Assembly (NCBI RefSeq): GCF_047496725.1
Contig: NC_132985.1
Span: 4,021,001 to 4,085,000, forward strand
DNA from: Anoplolepis gracilipes
Lineage: Eukaryota; Arthropoda; Insecta; Hymenoptera; Formicidae
Reading direction: 5' to 3'
DNA length: 64,000 nt
The notes beneath the pieces are model-generated. The model saw only the letters and a program-made list of their open reading frames with translations. It was not told the origin of the DNA and did not search any database. Below, one piece after another: positions 52,941-64,000 of the stretch; position 1 is the stretch's first letter, and the number at the start of each line of letters is the position of its first letter. The position numbers were made by a program, and so were the translations under genes.

Positions 52941-53013
52941 GGTGCTTACCATCAGCTCGGACCTGCCTACCGTTTTGCAAGTGCTGAACGAGGTCGTACC
53001 TAATTTAGAAGAG
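52941..53013 (+). CDS. HNRNPK/bl: hnRNP K coding exon 4 (KH1 C-terminal strand and helix)
   Basis: Its first base completes the arginine codon from exon 3; the following 24 codons begin VLTISSDLPT and end EVVPNLEE, the last strand and C-terminal helix of KH1. It ends on a codon boundary with a strong donor (GAG/gtgagt); acceptor ccttctgattctag is good. The spelling agrees with family KH1 domains, where an acidic, proline-containing end leads into the KH1-KH2 linker. Exons 3 and 4 together are 117 nt, so joint skipping would keep frame, while skipping of exon 3 alone places a stop 10 nt before the end of this exon. Confidence 0.93.
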
Positions 53014-53130
53014 GTGAGTAAACCTCTAAAATTACAAATACCTTTATTTGCCTCATTTTTGTTAAGAAGAAACATCACGAGAACCGAGAGAGAAAAAAAG
53101 ATGTTTTTAGAATATTTTTTTCATCAAAAT

Positions 53131-53132
<2 letters not shown>

Positions 53133-53160
<28 letters not shown>
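53133..53160. repeat. Poly(T) run, 28 nt, intron 4
   Basis: Twenty-eight consecutive T. Confidence 0.96.
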
Positions 53161-53163
<3 letters not shown>

Positions 53164-53218
53164 CTCATATTTTAAAAATGTTTTGCATAAAATTTTATTA
53201 AATGATAATGATATATTG

Positions 53219-53274
53219 CTGGCCATTAAAATTGCAATGTTATATCTATACAGCGTTGCAATTTTAATGGCCAG
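53219..53274. mobile_element. Short hairpin, TE-terminus-like
   Basis: Two 21-bp arms (CTGGCCATTAAAATTGCAA at the left, its inverse at the right) with one mismatch and a 14-nt loop, inside hnRNP K intron 4 and followed by a TA microsatellite. The arm sequence resembles mariner-type termini that I associate with ant genomes; this is from memory. Could be a minimal palindromic remnant; in pre-mRNA it would form a strong stem. Confidence 0.5.
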
Positions 53275-53690
53275 TAGTGTGTATATATATATATATATAA
53301 AAAAGCATGTTTTGCAGCTTTATATCATTAGTCAGATTATCTTGGCTTAAACAATATGAAACAAAAAAGGTTGTATTTTTATATATAAAAATTATATAAA
53401 TATAGATAACATTCCTAAAATTGTACGGTTCAAAACATATTTAAGAATCTTTAAAATAATATAATATACAAATAAGAGATTTTTATGAACTCCTTCTCCC
53501 TCTCTTTTTTTAGCACACAAGAAAAATACTCGAGAGATATTTCTTTTTTTTTTTACACTTTATGATGTACTTTTTTAAAATATATATATTATTGTATTTT
53601 CTCTCATAGTAAAATTAATGTAAGGAATAATCTCGTAATGAAGAAGGACGTATAGAAAAAATGTATTCATATTTCCATAATTTATTATAG

Positions 53691-53813
53691 ACACGATTTC
53701 AGAACGGTTCCCGTCATGGCAGCGACGAAATCGACGTGCGCATGTTGGTGCATCAGAGCCAAGCAGGATGCATCATCGGCAAAGGGGGACTGAAGATCAA
53801 GGAGCTCCGCGAG
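53691..53813 (+). CDS. HNRNPK/bl: hnRNP K coding exon 5 (linker and first half of KH2)
   Basis: From 53703 it encodes 37 residues: NGSRHGSDEIDVRMLVHQS, then QAGCIIGKGGLKIKELRE. This is the KH1-KH2 linker, KH2 beta-1, helix 1, the GKGG loop and the start of helix 2. It ends in phase 0 with GAG/gtgagt. Two acceptors are possible: tttattatag/ at 53690 and gatttcag/ at 53702, 12 nt apart; the first adds four residues (TRFQ) to the linker without frame change. The proximal site is a TAG, the distal a CAG, and which is preferred cannot be told by reading. The remaining KH2 half (the conserved KTGARIK block) was not found in the next 10 kb. Confidence 0.93.
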
Positions 53814-55548
53814 GTGAGTCACTTACTCGATAATTACTCACGACTTGTCAGAGGACGTAACTCGTTTCTCTCGTCGAGCAAATGTTGCGCCATGATATTA
53901 ATTTCGCTGCGGGTTATTGCGTTCCTGGTGACTTCGAGAAACGAGAGACGACCGTTGACAAACGCGTAAATTGGAAACGGAAACGATACGAGCGTCAAAA
54001 AACACACACCGAAATCCTTTAACATTTTTAAAACTTGTAAGTTAACTTCTCAAATATTTAATTTATCAATTTATGCGTAACATCAAAGTGGTAACGTAAC
54101 AGCTTGGAAGTAAAGTCCAAGCTTCTCGTTGAGAAATTTTATTTTATTAACAATTTAACGGCGACAATCGCGCATTTCCACTTCCGTGAACGCAAACACC
54201 GTGATCGGTTTATAGACTTTAGAGCGCATATTGACTTATTAATGAAGCGAGACAGAGAACTCGAAACTTGGAGGCAAGTTTGTTTATAAGATATTTATCA
54301 GACTCACGTGCTTAGGTTTAATTATAAACGCAAGGGAATTTTATGTATCGATGAGACAAAAATTTCTAAAATAATACTTTGAGACGCAAGATAGATTAGA
54401 TTACGAAAAACTGTTCCGATGGCCGAAAAGATTTCGACATCTCTTTTCTGAGGCAAGAAGGCGAGGTGAGGTCCTATAAAACGACAATTAAGTTTCTTTT
54501 AATTAGCGATCTTTCTTCGACGTCGTGGCCCCGATTTTACATAACGAGTTCCATGCTCGAGTCTGGGTCTTCCCGTGAAGGGCTTGGCCTGGCTGGCTGG
54601 CTGACTAGTTGGCCCATTCTGAAATATGCAACGTGGCCAAGTGGCTTGTTACGTTTTCGCGTTCACGAGAGAAACAAAATCGAATGCAGCCGGAACGACC
54701 GTTCTTTGTCCCTCAATCGGTGAACGCTCGAGCCGCGTCAAAGTGCTACGGACTTTGTGCAGCCTCTTTCGTCTGTGTCGTCATCGTCGTCTCTCTTCCT
54801 CTTCCTCTCTAAACGATTCCGTATATCGTTGTTCCTTCGTCTCGTGCCCGACGAGAATCCGTCGCCGACGTTGGTGTATTCGAGAAGTCGATATTTGGAA
54901 AGCGGTCATTTGATAGCAACGGTTTTTTCTTTTGGGTGGATGATTATGTTATTTTGCAAGCTCAAATATGATAAAAACACGCACGTAGATGAAACAAAAT
55001 TAAACTTAATGTATCTAAGAGAATAACGCATTTTACATATGGTTGTATTTTTCAAAATTTTAATTGGCTATGTTTTTGTAGCGGTACATACTGGTTAATT
55101 AATCAATTATGAAAAACCCGGGAGAATTTTTGTTTACCGCCATATTTCTCTGCTATTGCCGTCATTACCCGCTTGCGAAGTAAATTTAGCAAATTCCATA
55201 TGGTGCTTGTATACCTGCGCAGCATGGAATAATGTTGTTTGGCAATTTGCTGAAAACTTATTTGTAATTTCGTCAGCCTTAACATCAGCTCCCCCGGTGA
55301 AGAGCAGTCGAGATAATTAGTCTATTAGAGCTTAGTTAACTGCTGCGTCAGGTAATACATTTAAACGTATTGCTCGAAGGGGAAGAAAAGTCGGAACAAT
55401 CAAGTTTCGAAACTATCGGTGGCGCGTATAATATAGTAAAGGTAAAAATAGAGTGAATTTTAATCAATCAGAAACAATTTTTATTTTATACGCGCGTAAA
55501 GTCTCATGCATCGCACAAGCTTTAAACAAAAGAAACCTCTGCTCTCAC

Positions 55549-55576
55549 TTTTTTTTTTTTTTTTTTTTTTTTTTTT
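55549..55576. repeat. Poly(T) run, 28 nt, intron 5
   Basis: Twenty-eight consecutive T. Confidence 0.96.
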
Positions 55577-55997
55577 CTTTGATAAATCTTCATTTTTGTT
55601 CAGCATAATTTTGATTGATAATTACGTGTCAAAAAATACAAAAAAAAATGCTCTTGTTGAAATTCATTATTAAAAAACTATTATGCGTGTGTTTAACATA
55701 GCGAGTAGTTAATGAAAGCAGCGAGTCAGGTGGGCCCCTGTATCCCTATCCCCCTCGAACGAGGGGGACGGAAGACGCGGCACCGCCACTCGGCGACATC
55801 GCCGAACCGTTTTATTTCGATTCGCGGGGGCTGGTAGGGATAACTTTATTGATTTCGAACGGGATTCCGGCGCCCTCTTTTTCTTTTTTTCTTTTTTTTT
55901 TTTTTCTTTTTTTATCGCGTTATCGGGGACTCCCGCCGCCAGAAAACTCGCGGCTTCCTAGTCGGCAGAAGATAAAGATTCGAACGGGTTGTTTATT

Positions 55998-56021
55998 ATG
56001 CAACGTGCAACGTGCAACGTG
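55998..56021. repeat. Short heptamer repeat GCAACGT x3
   Basis: Three consecutive GCAACGT units and a partial fourth. Confidence 0.85.
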
Positions 56022-58680
56022 CAAAATTGTCCCGAATTCTATTTTCTTCGTCCTCCCTGGTCGCGGGGGGAGGAGGAAATGTTTTCCCTTCGTCGTGGCT
56101 GGCCTTCCCGAAACGAGAGTAAAGATTGTTAAAACGCGCGCGCAATTCCAAACTGGCTCTCGCAATTTTCTTCGCAAATTTGTCGACTGACCGAATTCTC
56201 GCGCTATTTACCGCGCGAATTATTTCGCGGTCGATACGATTGTTGTTTCCGCGGACAATGTACGCGCGGAATGACGAGCATTACAAACAAATCGAAACTC
56301 ATCGATTGTTTTGAAGCGTGCACGACCGAGGTTATCATTTCTAATTAACCCCTCGAGTTACAGTTGCTCAACAACAAACTGATTAATCGCGTTAATAGAA
56401 CGACAATTTCGATTGACTACAATCTCTAACTCTAGGAATATTTACTCAAAACATTCACAAAATTGCTCCGATTTGTGCGATCGAATTTTTTAGAATCCCC
56501 TGTGTGTATTAAAAATTTGCCGCGTTTATTTACGACTCTGATCCGTAATACTCTCCCCTCTCCGTATTATCGAGACGGAATTTTTCCACGGTCCACATAT
56601 AAATAGAATGACTGATAGGTCCGGATACTTCTCGAAGAACGTGAAAAGAATAGAAGATGCGAAAAGAAGAAATATGCATGACATAAGTCATGATGGTGAC
56701 ATATGAAACGCGATGCACTCGCATCTGAGTATAAAGACGATGGTACATTTTGAATCTTCAAAAAGATCCGAGAGAAATATACGACAGATGAGCGAATCAT
56801 TAAATCGCTTTGATTTAACTTTTTATTTATGACTTTATTTATAGTTTTTTTTTGTTATTTAGATTTATAGGAGATTTTTTTAAAAATCATCTTTAAAACC
56901 GTGAGAATAAAATTTGTAAAATATTGTATTTAAAGAATATTATTTCTCTTATAAAGTGTGTTTTTTTGTGTATCATGCGCCTATAAAATCTATTAAAAGA
57001 GCAGACGCGACAGAAATGTCATATTGCGAAAAATTCGACAGCGATACGCATCGATCGATATAAATTTAATTTTGCCGCGCTTACTAGGTTTCTTCGGGGG
57101 TTTGCTCGATGGTGCACCGTAAAATTCTTTCCATCCGACGTAAAAACGAACGCGATTTGACCGATGAAAAATACCGGCGATTCGACAGGAAATCTGCGAA
57201 TGCTTTGCTTCGAGAATCGACAAATGGATCGTGTTACGTAACGCGAGATTAACACGCGCTTGCGCGCCACAAAAAATGTAGGCGGTGAAACGTGGTGTAT
57301 ATATGCTTGGCGTACTTCTTTTTCAGGAATTACAAGCGTAATGTAGGCGGAATACAGACGTTGCGCCGTATTAAGCATGAGGAAGCCATATGTCCACTCA
57401 GTAGCTAATCATTAAACGTTCACCATGTAGTTGGTCGGTCGCGTGTTAACCACACGTGCGTGTCATCCGGAAGGCGCAGCCGACGTGTCCGCGTATGTCT
57501 ATAACCGCATGTGTGATCAACATACACGGCGGATGAAAATTGCATAGCTTCGCAATTGCCGCGTCATAAGCCATCTTCGTCTCATCGATGCGTCATTCGA
57601 ATCGCATTAATTCAGCGAAGAATCGATATCGAGGCTATCGCGGTTCAGTTCGAGGAAAATCGCTCGCAACAAGTAATGCTTCTCGCATCTCGTGTTTTTC
57701 TTCGCGTAAATAAACGTCTTCTGTCTGTCGCGGCTTTTTGCGACGCGTGCTTTTCTGCACTTGGATATTTTATCGATGGATTCTTTGTCGCAATAATCGA
57801 CTCGCGGAAAAAATTTTGTGTAGTTCAGGTAGCCGAGACGACGAGTTTCGTGCATTCAACGGACGAACGGGAGAGAGGGCGATGTACCGAGTTAACGGAC
57901 AGGGGCGAGTAAAAAAAGCTCTTGGAGCGAAGCTCGAAATTAATTCCGGGAAGGTACACCAGATAATTATGCACACGCGATGCCTTTATTATCCGCTGAC
58001 GCCGTTTAGTCTGCGGCGACGTGTTGTACGAAGCAAGGTGGTACGAGAGGAAAAGAGAACGAAATGTCTGCATGCGTGGTGCACCGTAACTATAAAATTA
58101 CGTGGCTTTTCTTACGCATCTGACGTTTACGTGACTCTTTTATCTTGCAACAAATACATGGTTTTTTTTTTACAACTCTGTATCAAAGAGCGAGAGAAAG
58201 AGAACATAACTTATATTAAAATATTAAATAGAAAATTATTCTCCACACATCTCACGCGTCTTTGTCCTCTTTCTCTTTGACTAAAAATTTATCAAGATTA
58301 AAATAGATTAGTCAATCAAGTCACAGTATGCGTATCAATTTCTATGCGGTCAATTATATTTATACATTATCGCGAACGAATTCGACGTAGGCAAATATAA
58401 AGAAAACGATTTATTTTATTCGCAGCGATAGCCTATATTGTATTCTCTCAAAATCGTTCCATTGTGTGACATTTCGTCTACTTGAATAAAAATAGTTTGA
58501 GAAAAAAATCATATCAGTCGCGGAATTTATACGTTGAAAAGTGTAATTAACTCGTGGAAAAAATCCATTTGTCCTCTGAGGAAAATGATGTTCTCGATGA
58601 TGAAGATAAAAGACTTGAAAGTTGCAAAGACGAAAGGTAAAGGAGAAGCGGTTTCTAGCTGAGCTTTCCGTCTCTCTCTC

Positions 58681-58816
58681 TCATTGTCAGTCCTCTATTC
58701 TCCCGATTGTCGTTCCACCGCGCTAGGGAGCACTCGCGGGCAACATGTGTTGCTATGGGCCCTTCTGGAAGGCTCGCGCTGCACGCAATCCCCAAACAGG
58801 TGCTGTCGAACCAGGT
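58681..58816 (+). promoter_or_regulatory. Candidate intronic promoter and first coding exon
   Basis: Within hnRNP K intron 5. A CT repeat is followed by TCAGTC (initiator-like, A at 58689), about 55 nt of leader, and an ATG at 58745 with AA at -3/-2. The ORF begins MCCYGPFWKARAARNPQT and meets two possible donors (aacag/gtgctg, ccag/gtaacg), both phase 1. That phase does not fit the next hnRNP K exon, which must start in phase 0. I do not recognise the peptide. No TATA or DPE was seen. Confidence 0.15.
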
Positions 58817-59549
58817 AACGGACAGTTCCGAGCAGCTGCCACGCCAGGTGTAGAGCCCCAGTCCCTAAGCTCGTCGTCGGTGACGCGGCAAACCAAGCGA
58901 TTCTCCGCGACCACCTTAACCTTCCGTTTCCTCTTCGTATCTCGAAATGTTGCTGCAGCGCACATAGCGGCTCATTCGATATTTCACCTTACGAAGAGGC
59001 GTACTCTTAGCGTCGCGCCTTATATGTTACGTTTTCCATTGCAAGTTTTTTGCAACGTCAGTTGAATGCGATGCGAATGGCTACGAGATTATTTCAGAGA
59101 TATGCGTTTTTTAAATAGACGTAAGATATATATATAAAATCACAGATATAAATCGCGTTAAAAGAGGTAGAAATTTTAAATCAAAAGTTAAAAAACGATT
59201 TAGGAAGAGAAATGGCGCGATTAAGTTGATAAATCTTGGAAATCCCTATTTAACTACCAAATATTCTGGCGATTTGCAATCTGGTCTCGAGTAACGAGTA
59301 GTCCCAAGGGCGACTTAACGGGGGCAGCATCGCGCGGCGGAAACGAGTGAAGCCCTTTTGTGGTTGAATGAAGTCCGGGGTGGAGTCGCAACAGCGGCCG
59401 AAATCGTGCCAGGAGCGCATGACGGATCCACGAACACGAACCCTGCCGACTTTTCAGTATTCGTTGGTTCGTACGCTCGCGAGGTTCTCCTTTTGCTTCG
59501 TCCGAAAGCGAGGTTCGGTTAATTCGGGCAACGAAACGCATTTTTTCAG

Positions 59550-59606
59550 TGCACACGTTTCGGAGGATTTCGCAGAGTTCACTTACGAGAGATTCGTCGA
59601 TCATGG
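59550..59606 (+). other. Exon-like open segment A in intron 5
   Basis: 57 nt between a strong acceptor (gcattttttcag) and a donor (ATGG/gtacgt). The matching frame reads AHVSEDFAEFTYERFVDH with one base before and two after, so it is a symmetric phase-2 segment. The composition looks protein-like. On the opposite strand a gtaagt donor also overlaps it. Not recognised. Confidence 0.12.
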
Positions 59607-59764
59607 GTACGTTAATTAATGCTCGCGTATCATTAAATCTTGTCTATTTTATCGTGCGTAGATATGTAGGTAAATTAAATTCCTTTGTGAAGGTTTTTTT
59701 ATGTAAATATAAATTTTTGACGTGAAAATTTTATTTGTATTTCTGTTAATGAAGCATTTAACAG

Positions 59765-59875
59765 GATTTAATCAAACTTTGCGGCGTCGTTATAACTTTT
59801 AATATAAAAGAACTATTATCGCGGAAGAAACTACTAAACGAAACTTTCAAACATTATCCAGAAATACAAGAACAG
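59765..59875 (+). other. Exon-like open segment B in intron 5
   Basis: 111 nt bounded by an acceptor (gaagcatttaacag) and a donor (CAG/gtatgc), open in phase 0 for 37 codons beginning DLIKLCGVVITF and ending HYPEIQEQ; a stop lies in the same frame just before the acceptor. Balanced composition, no low complexity, but no family recognised. Its phase is incompatible with segment A and with the ATG segment at 58745, which argues against one simple gene. Inserting it after hnRNP K exon 5 would keep frame but split KH2. Confidence 0.12.
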
Positions 59876-62800
59876 GTATGCAAGTGCGTATAGAAAGGAA
59901 GCATGTTCGTCTGTTTGTTCGCGTCAAGAATAGACTACGCGAATATACGCGGAAGCGGGTTGAAAAAGTGGAGTTTGCGCTGAGATTTATAAACTGTTTA
60001 TTAAAAGCAACGAGAGACAGCGGGATGGGATGTCGAAAGTGGAGCGAGGGATGCGTAAAAAAATTAAAGAGTCGGGAAGAAGAAGCGTATTGCAAACTTT
60101 ATTTGCTTTAACTGCATTTGTAGGGAAAAAGAGAGATACAGACTGTGCGCATTGTTAGACGCATTTCCATTTTTCCGTATTATGGATCCGAAACAACGTT
60201 GAATAATTTTCAATTTCCTTTCTTACATTCTACTTGTTGTTAGACACAAGTGTCTACTAAATTTACAATCTTTGCGCATAATTTATTCTGCGAATTTTAA
60301 TTTTCAACGACAATCAATGTTACACAATCAGTGTTAAATATCGATGTTTATTTCACCGCATCTGTTTATCGTTTTGAATTGTCTCTATTGTCACGTGGTC
60401 GGGCGCAAAGTAGACACGTGTGTAAATCTCTAACCCCTGATATTTTCTTTCTTTCTTTCTTTTTTCTTTTTCTCTCTCGTGTTAGAAAGCGTTAAGAAAA
60501 TGGATGAAACTGTTCCTTTAACGGCCACTTTATTGAACATTCCGATTCTATCGTTTAGGCTCGTAAGGAGAAACGCTGAACGGTCTATTCCCAGGATACC
60601 TACATCGAATTCGAAAAGACTTTGAGATTCGATACGTTTTTTATTTTAAAGTTTAATCTTGAACAGAAATATTTATATATGTACATTTAACTAGCACAGT
60701 TTTTTTTATCTAATTATTAATTTTAAAATTATATTAATATATTAATTTAAAATCCATTCGAAAAATTCAAAAAAATATGTATCAGAATGTAAATCGTTCT
60801 AGAAAAATTGTTTAGTGATTTACTTCAATTTCAGCTCTGGTATATATAATAACAATTCATCCAACAGTTTATAATGGAAAATAGGCGCCGAGTTTACATC
60901 GATTACTTTGATATTCAACGAAAATTAAGTACATTTTATCAACCATCGTCATCTGTAGAGATATATCGAATGTAGGAGTATTTGATGAAAGCATAATATA
61001 CAATATAAAATTATAACGATGAACGTTTATATCGGTAGGTGTATATATAATATTATCCAACAAATTCGGTATCGACAAAGTCTCTGTCGGTGATTTTGAT
61101 GTTATCCTTCGTTTTCTCCGCTCAAAGTAGAGAGGAGAATGGAGAAGAGGACAAATTTTTTAGGCTCGTGGAAACGGGAAAAAATTGATCCGGAAGCTTT
61201 CATTATGTACACTTTCCACGTCTGTCGAGAGAAGCAAATTTCGGCGCCCCCCTTTTACTCTTTCTCTTGACAGCACGTCAGATTTTAATTTTAAATCGCG
61301 CCTCGTCGAGAGAGGAATTTTGCAATGATTTCTTTTTATCGCTTGAATCTACATCGGTATTAGAGAGCATATTAAAGCCAAAAATTTTTTACGATTCGAA
61401 TTTTTAAATCATTGCGTTGATTAAAAAAAAAAAAAAGAAAATGATCTCTTGCATTTAAATGCCAATTTGATTCAAAGTCTATTCTTTATTTTTGAATAAC
61501 GATAATTAAAACTGTATCACTTTTCGAAAGGTACGACACGGTTATCGAGTTACCCCTGTAATAAGATTCTCGTGCCTGACTTGGCGAGAGGAAGTGGGGA
61601 TGGAGAAAAATAAGCGAACGAGTGCTTGCGTGTCATTGCACCGTACTTTTCTTGGGCGGAAATTTATGCTGTTCGTGGAAAACGCACAGCGAAAATAGTG
61701 TACGAGCAAAAGAAAGAGAAAGAAAGAATACCAAGGGGTAGGGGCAAGAGAGGAGGGGGGGAGGGGAAAGGGAGAGAGGAGAAGGGGCCAAAAATAGAAC
61801 CCGGCCACTTTGTCGGGGACAATATCGTACGTCTTAGCTCCACTCCGTAAAATAAACAGTTCTTCCCTTTCTCCCCATCCCTCGAGAATGTCCTTTTTTT
61901 TTTTTTCGCCCGTTTTCTCCAGCACTCCCGGACTACATTTTCATATATCGCGTCTGCCGCGTTACGAAAGGCGAATATCCGCGATACTTCCTCGATCCTG
62001 CGCCACTTTATTCTCGCCGTTCTTTTCTCCACTCCTTTCTTCAACCAAAACGCACGAGCCTTCTGCTCTCCCCGGGAATCTCGTATAGAGGTGATTTGCC
62101 CCGCGTGTGTAGAAATGTGTGACACACACATATTTTGTCGTACACTCGTCGTGAGACTCTAAGATTGTTTATTAAAAAGCTTTTAGCGATATTAGACTGC
62201 CCGTGAGAAAAGCTTGGGCTCTTCCGAGACGGACGGACTCACGGCACCGCCACGTGATCGTGTCCTCTTTGATCATCGTCATGAGTGCGAACTGGACCCG
62301 TCGCGAAACATCCAAGATATAGAATATAGCAAGCAAGAACATTAAAGTAATTTAGGAATGTTTTACAAACTGAAAAATATACTTTAATCTGTATTTTGTA
62401 TAGAAAAGAGTGGAAGAAGATCATAAAAATGCTTGAAATTACGCTATATATTTATGAAAGCAAACTGCTGCTCTCTTTTTAATTAAATTAAGGAAAGTCG
62501 AGACACTCTAATACTCAAAGAAATTTGAACATTTTACGTAATGCTGAAGTAATAAAGTAAAAATGTGATATTTTTCGAAAATATATAAATTTTGAAATGT
62601 GAAAACACTATCGTTATTTAATACTTTTTGCACATAAAGTTAAATTTCTTTTGTATATATAAAAATTATTACGCCATGTTTCGCAGAATTATTTTTGACA
62701 ATCTTTACATTTTACTTGATTTTATTTTACTCGTCACGCAATATTGATCTCATAATAATTAACAACGTTTTCAAAATTTCATACATTTATACATTTATGA

Positions 62801-64000
62801 TAAAAATTTGGCGATCCCTGACGTGTTGAAATGTTTCTAATTTAACCTTATATTGAAGTCTGGAAAGCGATAAATTTTTCTCGATCTATCTGCAATGCAA
62901 TCTAGAGTAAATGAAACAATTTAAAATCTCTCTCGATGTATAATATTTATAGAATTTTTAAACATTAGAAAACTTTGAAAAGAAAGAGAGAAAAACTCAT
63001 CGACATTTCGATCGATCCTTTTGACAAGTCTTGGCCTCCCAGCCGCAGCGCTCTTGAAACATTCGAATTCTCTCCGTTTCTCCTTTCCGTCCGCGATGAC
63101 GCCGTCTGGAGTTCGTTAAAACACCCTCGAGAAATTGCGTACACAGCCGTCGCGATTACTGCAGCCATTCGACCTCTTGCCGGCCCTTCTCTCCTTCCCC
63201 CCCCCCCCCACCCCTGTTTCTCATCTTACCCACTAGTTCTGCGAAAACTTTAAGTACTCCGCCGCTCTAACGATCGTACCTTAATTTTGCGCGGATCGAT
63301 GTTTCGCCCGCATCACCCCGAGCGCTGACGCACCCCCTTCCCCTTTTCGTACTCTCGTTCGGACGTGCTATTTTCCACGTGCGTTCGTACATACTCGCGC
63401 GCATGTCTCATTGCGACCAAACGAATATGTTTCACCAGAGAGTTGGCGGATATCGTGTGGTTCCTCGACCAAAAACTCCTTCACATCAATCTGTACTTTC
63501 GTCTTTTCTTAACGAAGATCGAGGCTGCGTTTTTCTGATTTTAATCTTTTTCCACAGAGAGAGAATCTCAAAAAAATTATAAAAAAAGAAAATAACTTAT
63601 ATTCATATAAATTTTTTTTTCTAATCATATACAATAAGGTATTATTTTCTTACAGAAAATATTACCTTCTATAAAAATATTATATATTACTATTACAAAA
63701 TCAAATATACAAATAATGTAATGACAATAATATTACAATTTCCTTCCTACTGCTTACTCTTAACATTATTTATTTTAACAAAATAGGAAAAATTACGTCA
63801 TACACAGTCCGAAAATATATTTTCTCTTCCATATCGGGGATTTTTACTGACAACTCCGAGGAAAGGATAATATTTAGTCTCTGCGTTAAAATAAAAATGA
63901 AGCTTGTAACAATTTTCTAAGGAAATACTATTCCCGCCACTATCATCCAAGAACAGTATTGCTAATTTTACGAAACGGAGTTTCCATACAGCATAGGAAC

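Larger units (their letters stand above)
53014..53690 (+). other. hnRNP K intron 4
   Basis: The shortest coding intron (677 bp, or 689 bp if the downstream acceptor is used). It contains a 28-nt T run at 53133-53160, a TE-like hairpin at 53219-53274 and otherwise AT-rich DNA. No coding sequence is visible. Confidence 0.85.
39807..64000 (+). other. HNRNPK/bl: hnRNP K gene, partial (runs off the right edge)
   Basis: Extent of the hnRNP K locus from the acceptor before the start-codon exon to the window edge. Five coding exons join in phase (37 codons; 19 codons; 44 nt; 73 nt; 37 or 41 codons) through introns of 4303, 3764, 4850, about 680 and over 10,000 bp, all GT-AG. The joined product contains KH1 and half of KH2, matching the poly(C)-binding hnRNP K family: nuclear-cytoplasmic RNA- and ssDNA-binding proteins acting in splicing, translation and transcription. 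Known family members have three KH domains; the rest of KH2, the RG/proline-rich middle and KH3 must lie beyond 64000, since no sequence for the next conserved block was found here. Untranslated first exon(s) lie upstream but are not proven. Family assignment is certain at protein level; the UTR structure is unknown. Confidence 0.95.
53814..64000 (+). other. hnRNP K intron 5 (incomplete)
   Basis: At least 10,187 bp of intron following the KH2 half-exon; its acceptor lies outside the window. It is unique AT-rich DNA with CpG-rich islands (54400-54900, 55700-56330, 57200-58150, 58650-59040, 59260-59620, 61540-62310, 62980-63480). A 180-codon open stretch at 57738-58280 has no initiating ATG at its start and no recognisable motif. 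Exon-like segments at 58.7-59.9 kb are listed separately. No part of KH2, the RG-rich region or KH3 was seen. Confidence 0.7.

Noticed and set aside
57738..58280. 180-codon open frame in intron 5
   Set aside because: Starts at TTG; the first in-frame ATG is far inside (about 57882); no recognisable domain. About the longest frame expected by chance in a window of this size.
59878..60111. 77-codon ATG frame rich in arginine and lysine
   Set aside because: Bias explained by purine-rich DNA; opposite strand equally open; no domain.

Overview
The window looks like nuclear DNA of an insect, most likely a hymenopteran and plausibly an ant. The basis is AT-rich background mixed with short CpG-rich islands, very frequent microsatellites and poly(A/T) runs, GT-AG introns of several kb, a TA-flanked CAGGGTGTCC...GGACACCCTG foldback element, and an insect-type hnRNP K coding sequence. 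The order is inferred from these traits, not proven.

Only one gene is firmly supported: the 5' half of the coding region of hnRNP K (Drosophila bancal, vertebrate HNRNPK), on the + strand. Five coding exons were found: 39812-39922, 44226-44282, 48047-48090, 52941-53013 and 53691 (or 53703)-53813. Joined in phase they give about 132 residues: a charged N-terminus, a complete KH1 domain with a GKGG loop, a linker, and the first half of KH2 with its own GKGG loop. The second half of KH2 and KH3 were not found before position 64000, so the fifth coding intron is longer than 10 kb and the gene runs off the window. The start-codon exon opens with an acceptor 5 nt before the ATG, so at least one untranslated exon lies upstream.

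The 39.8 kb upstream contain no recognisable protein gene. They hold CpG-rich islands that could be promoters or first exons (about 20.1-20.7, 24.7-25.6, 26.8-28.0 and 32.2-35.0 kb), short segments with good splice sites but no clear coding frame (22108-22161, 28807-28858), an unlisted 58-codon ORF with a signal-peptide-like start (20690-20866), a three-armed MITE (18108-18512), a smaller foldback element (15565-15701) and a four-copy degenerate tandem duplication (about 25750-26600). Introns 1-5 of hnRNP K carry further low-complexity DNA, a second local duplication (42205-42600), a TE-like hairpin (53219-53274) and exon-like open segments (58.7-59.9 kb).

The most interesting signal is the splicing architecture of hnRNP K. 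Its third coding exon is 44 nt, breaks the frame if skipped, has weak splice sites, and sits between a C-rich block (the preferred ligand class of hnRNP K itself) and a long CU tract. This suggests autoregulation by exon skipping. Exon 2 (57 nt) carries the KH1 GKGG loop and is removable in frame, and exon 5 has two in-frame acceptors 12 nt apart.
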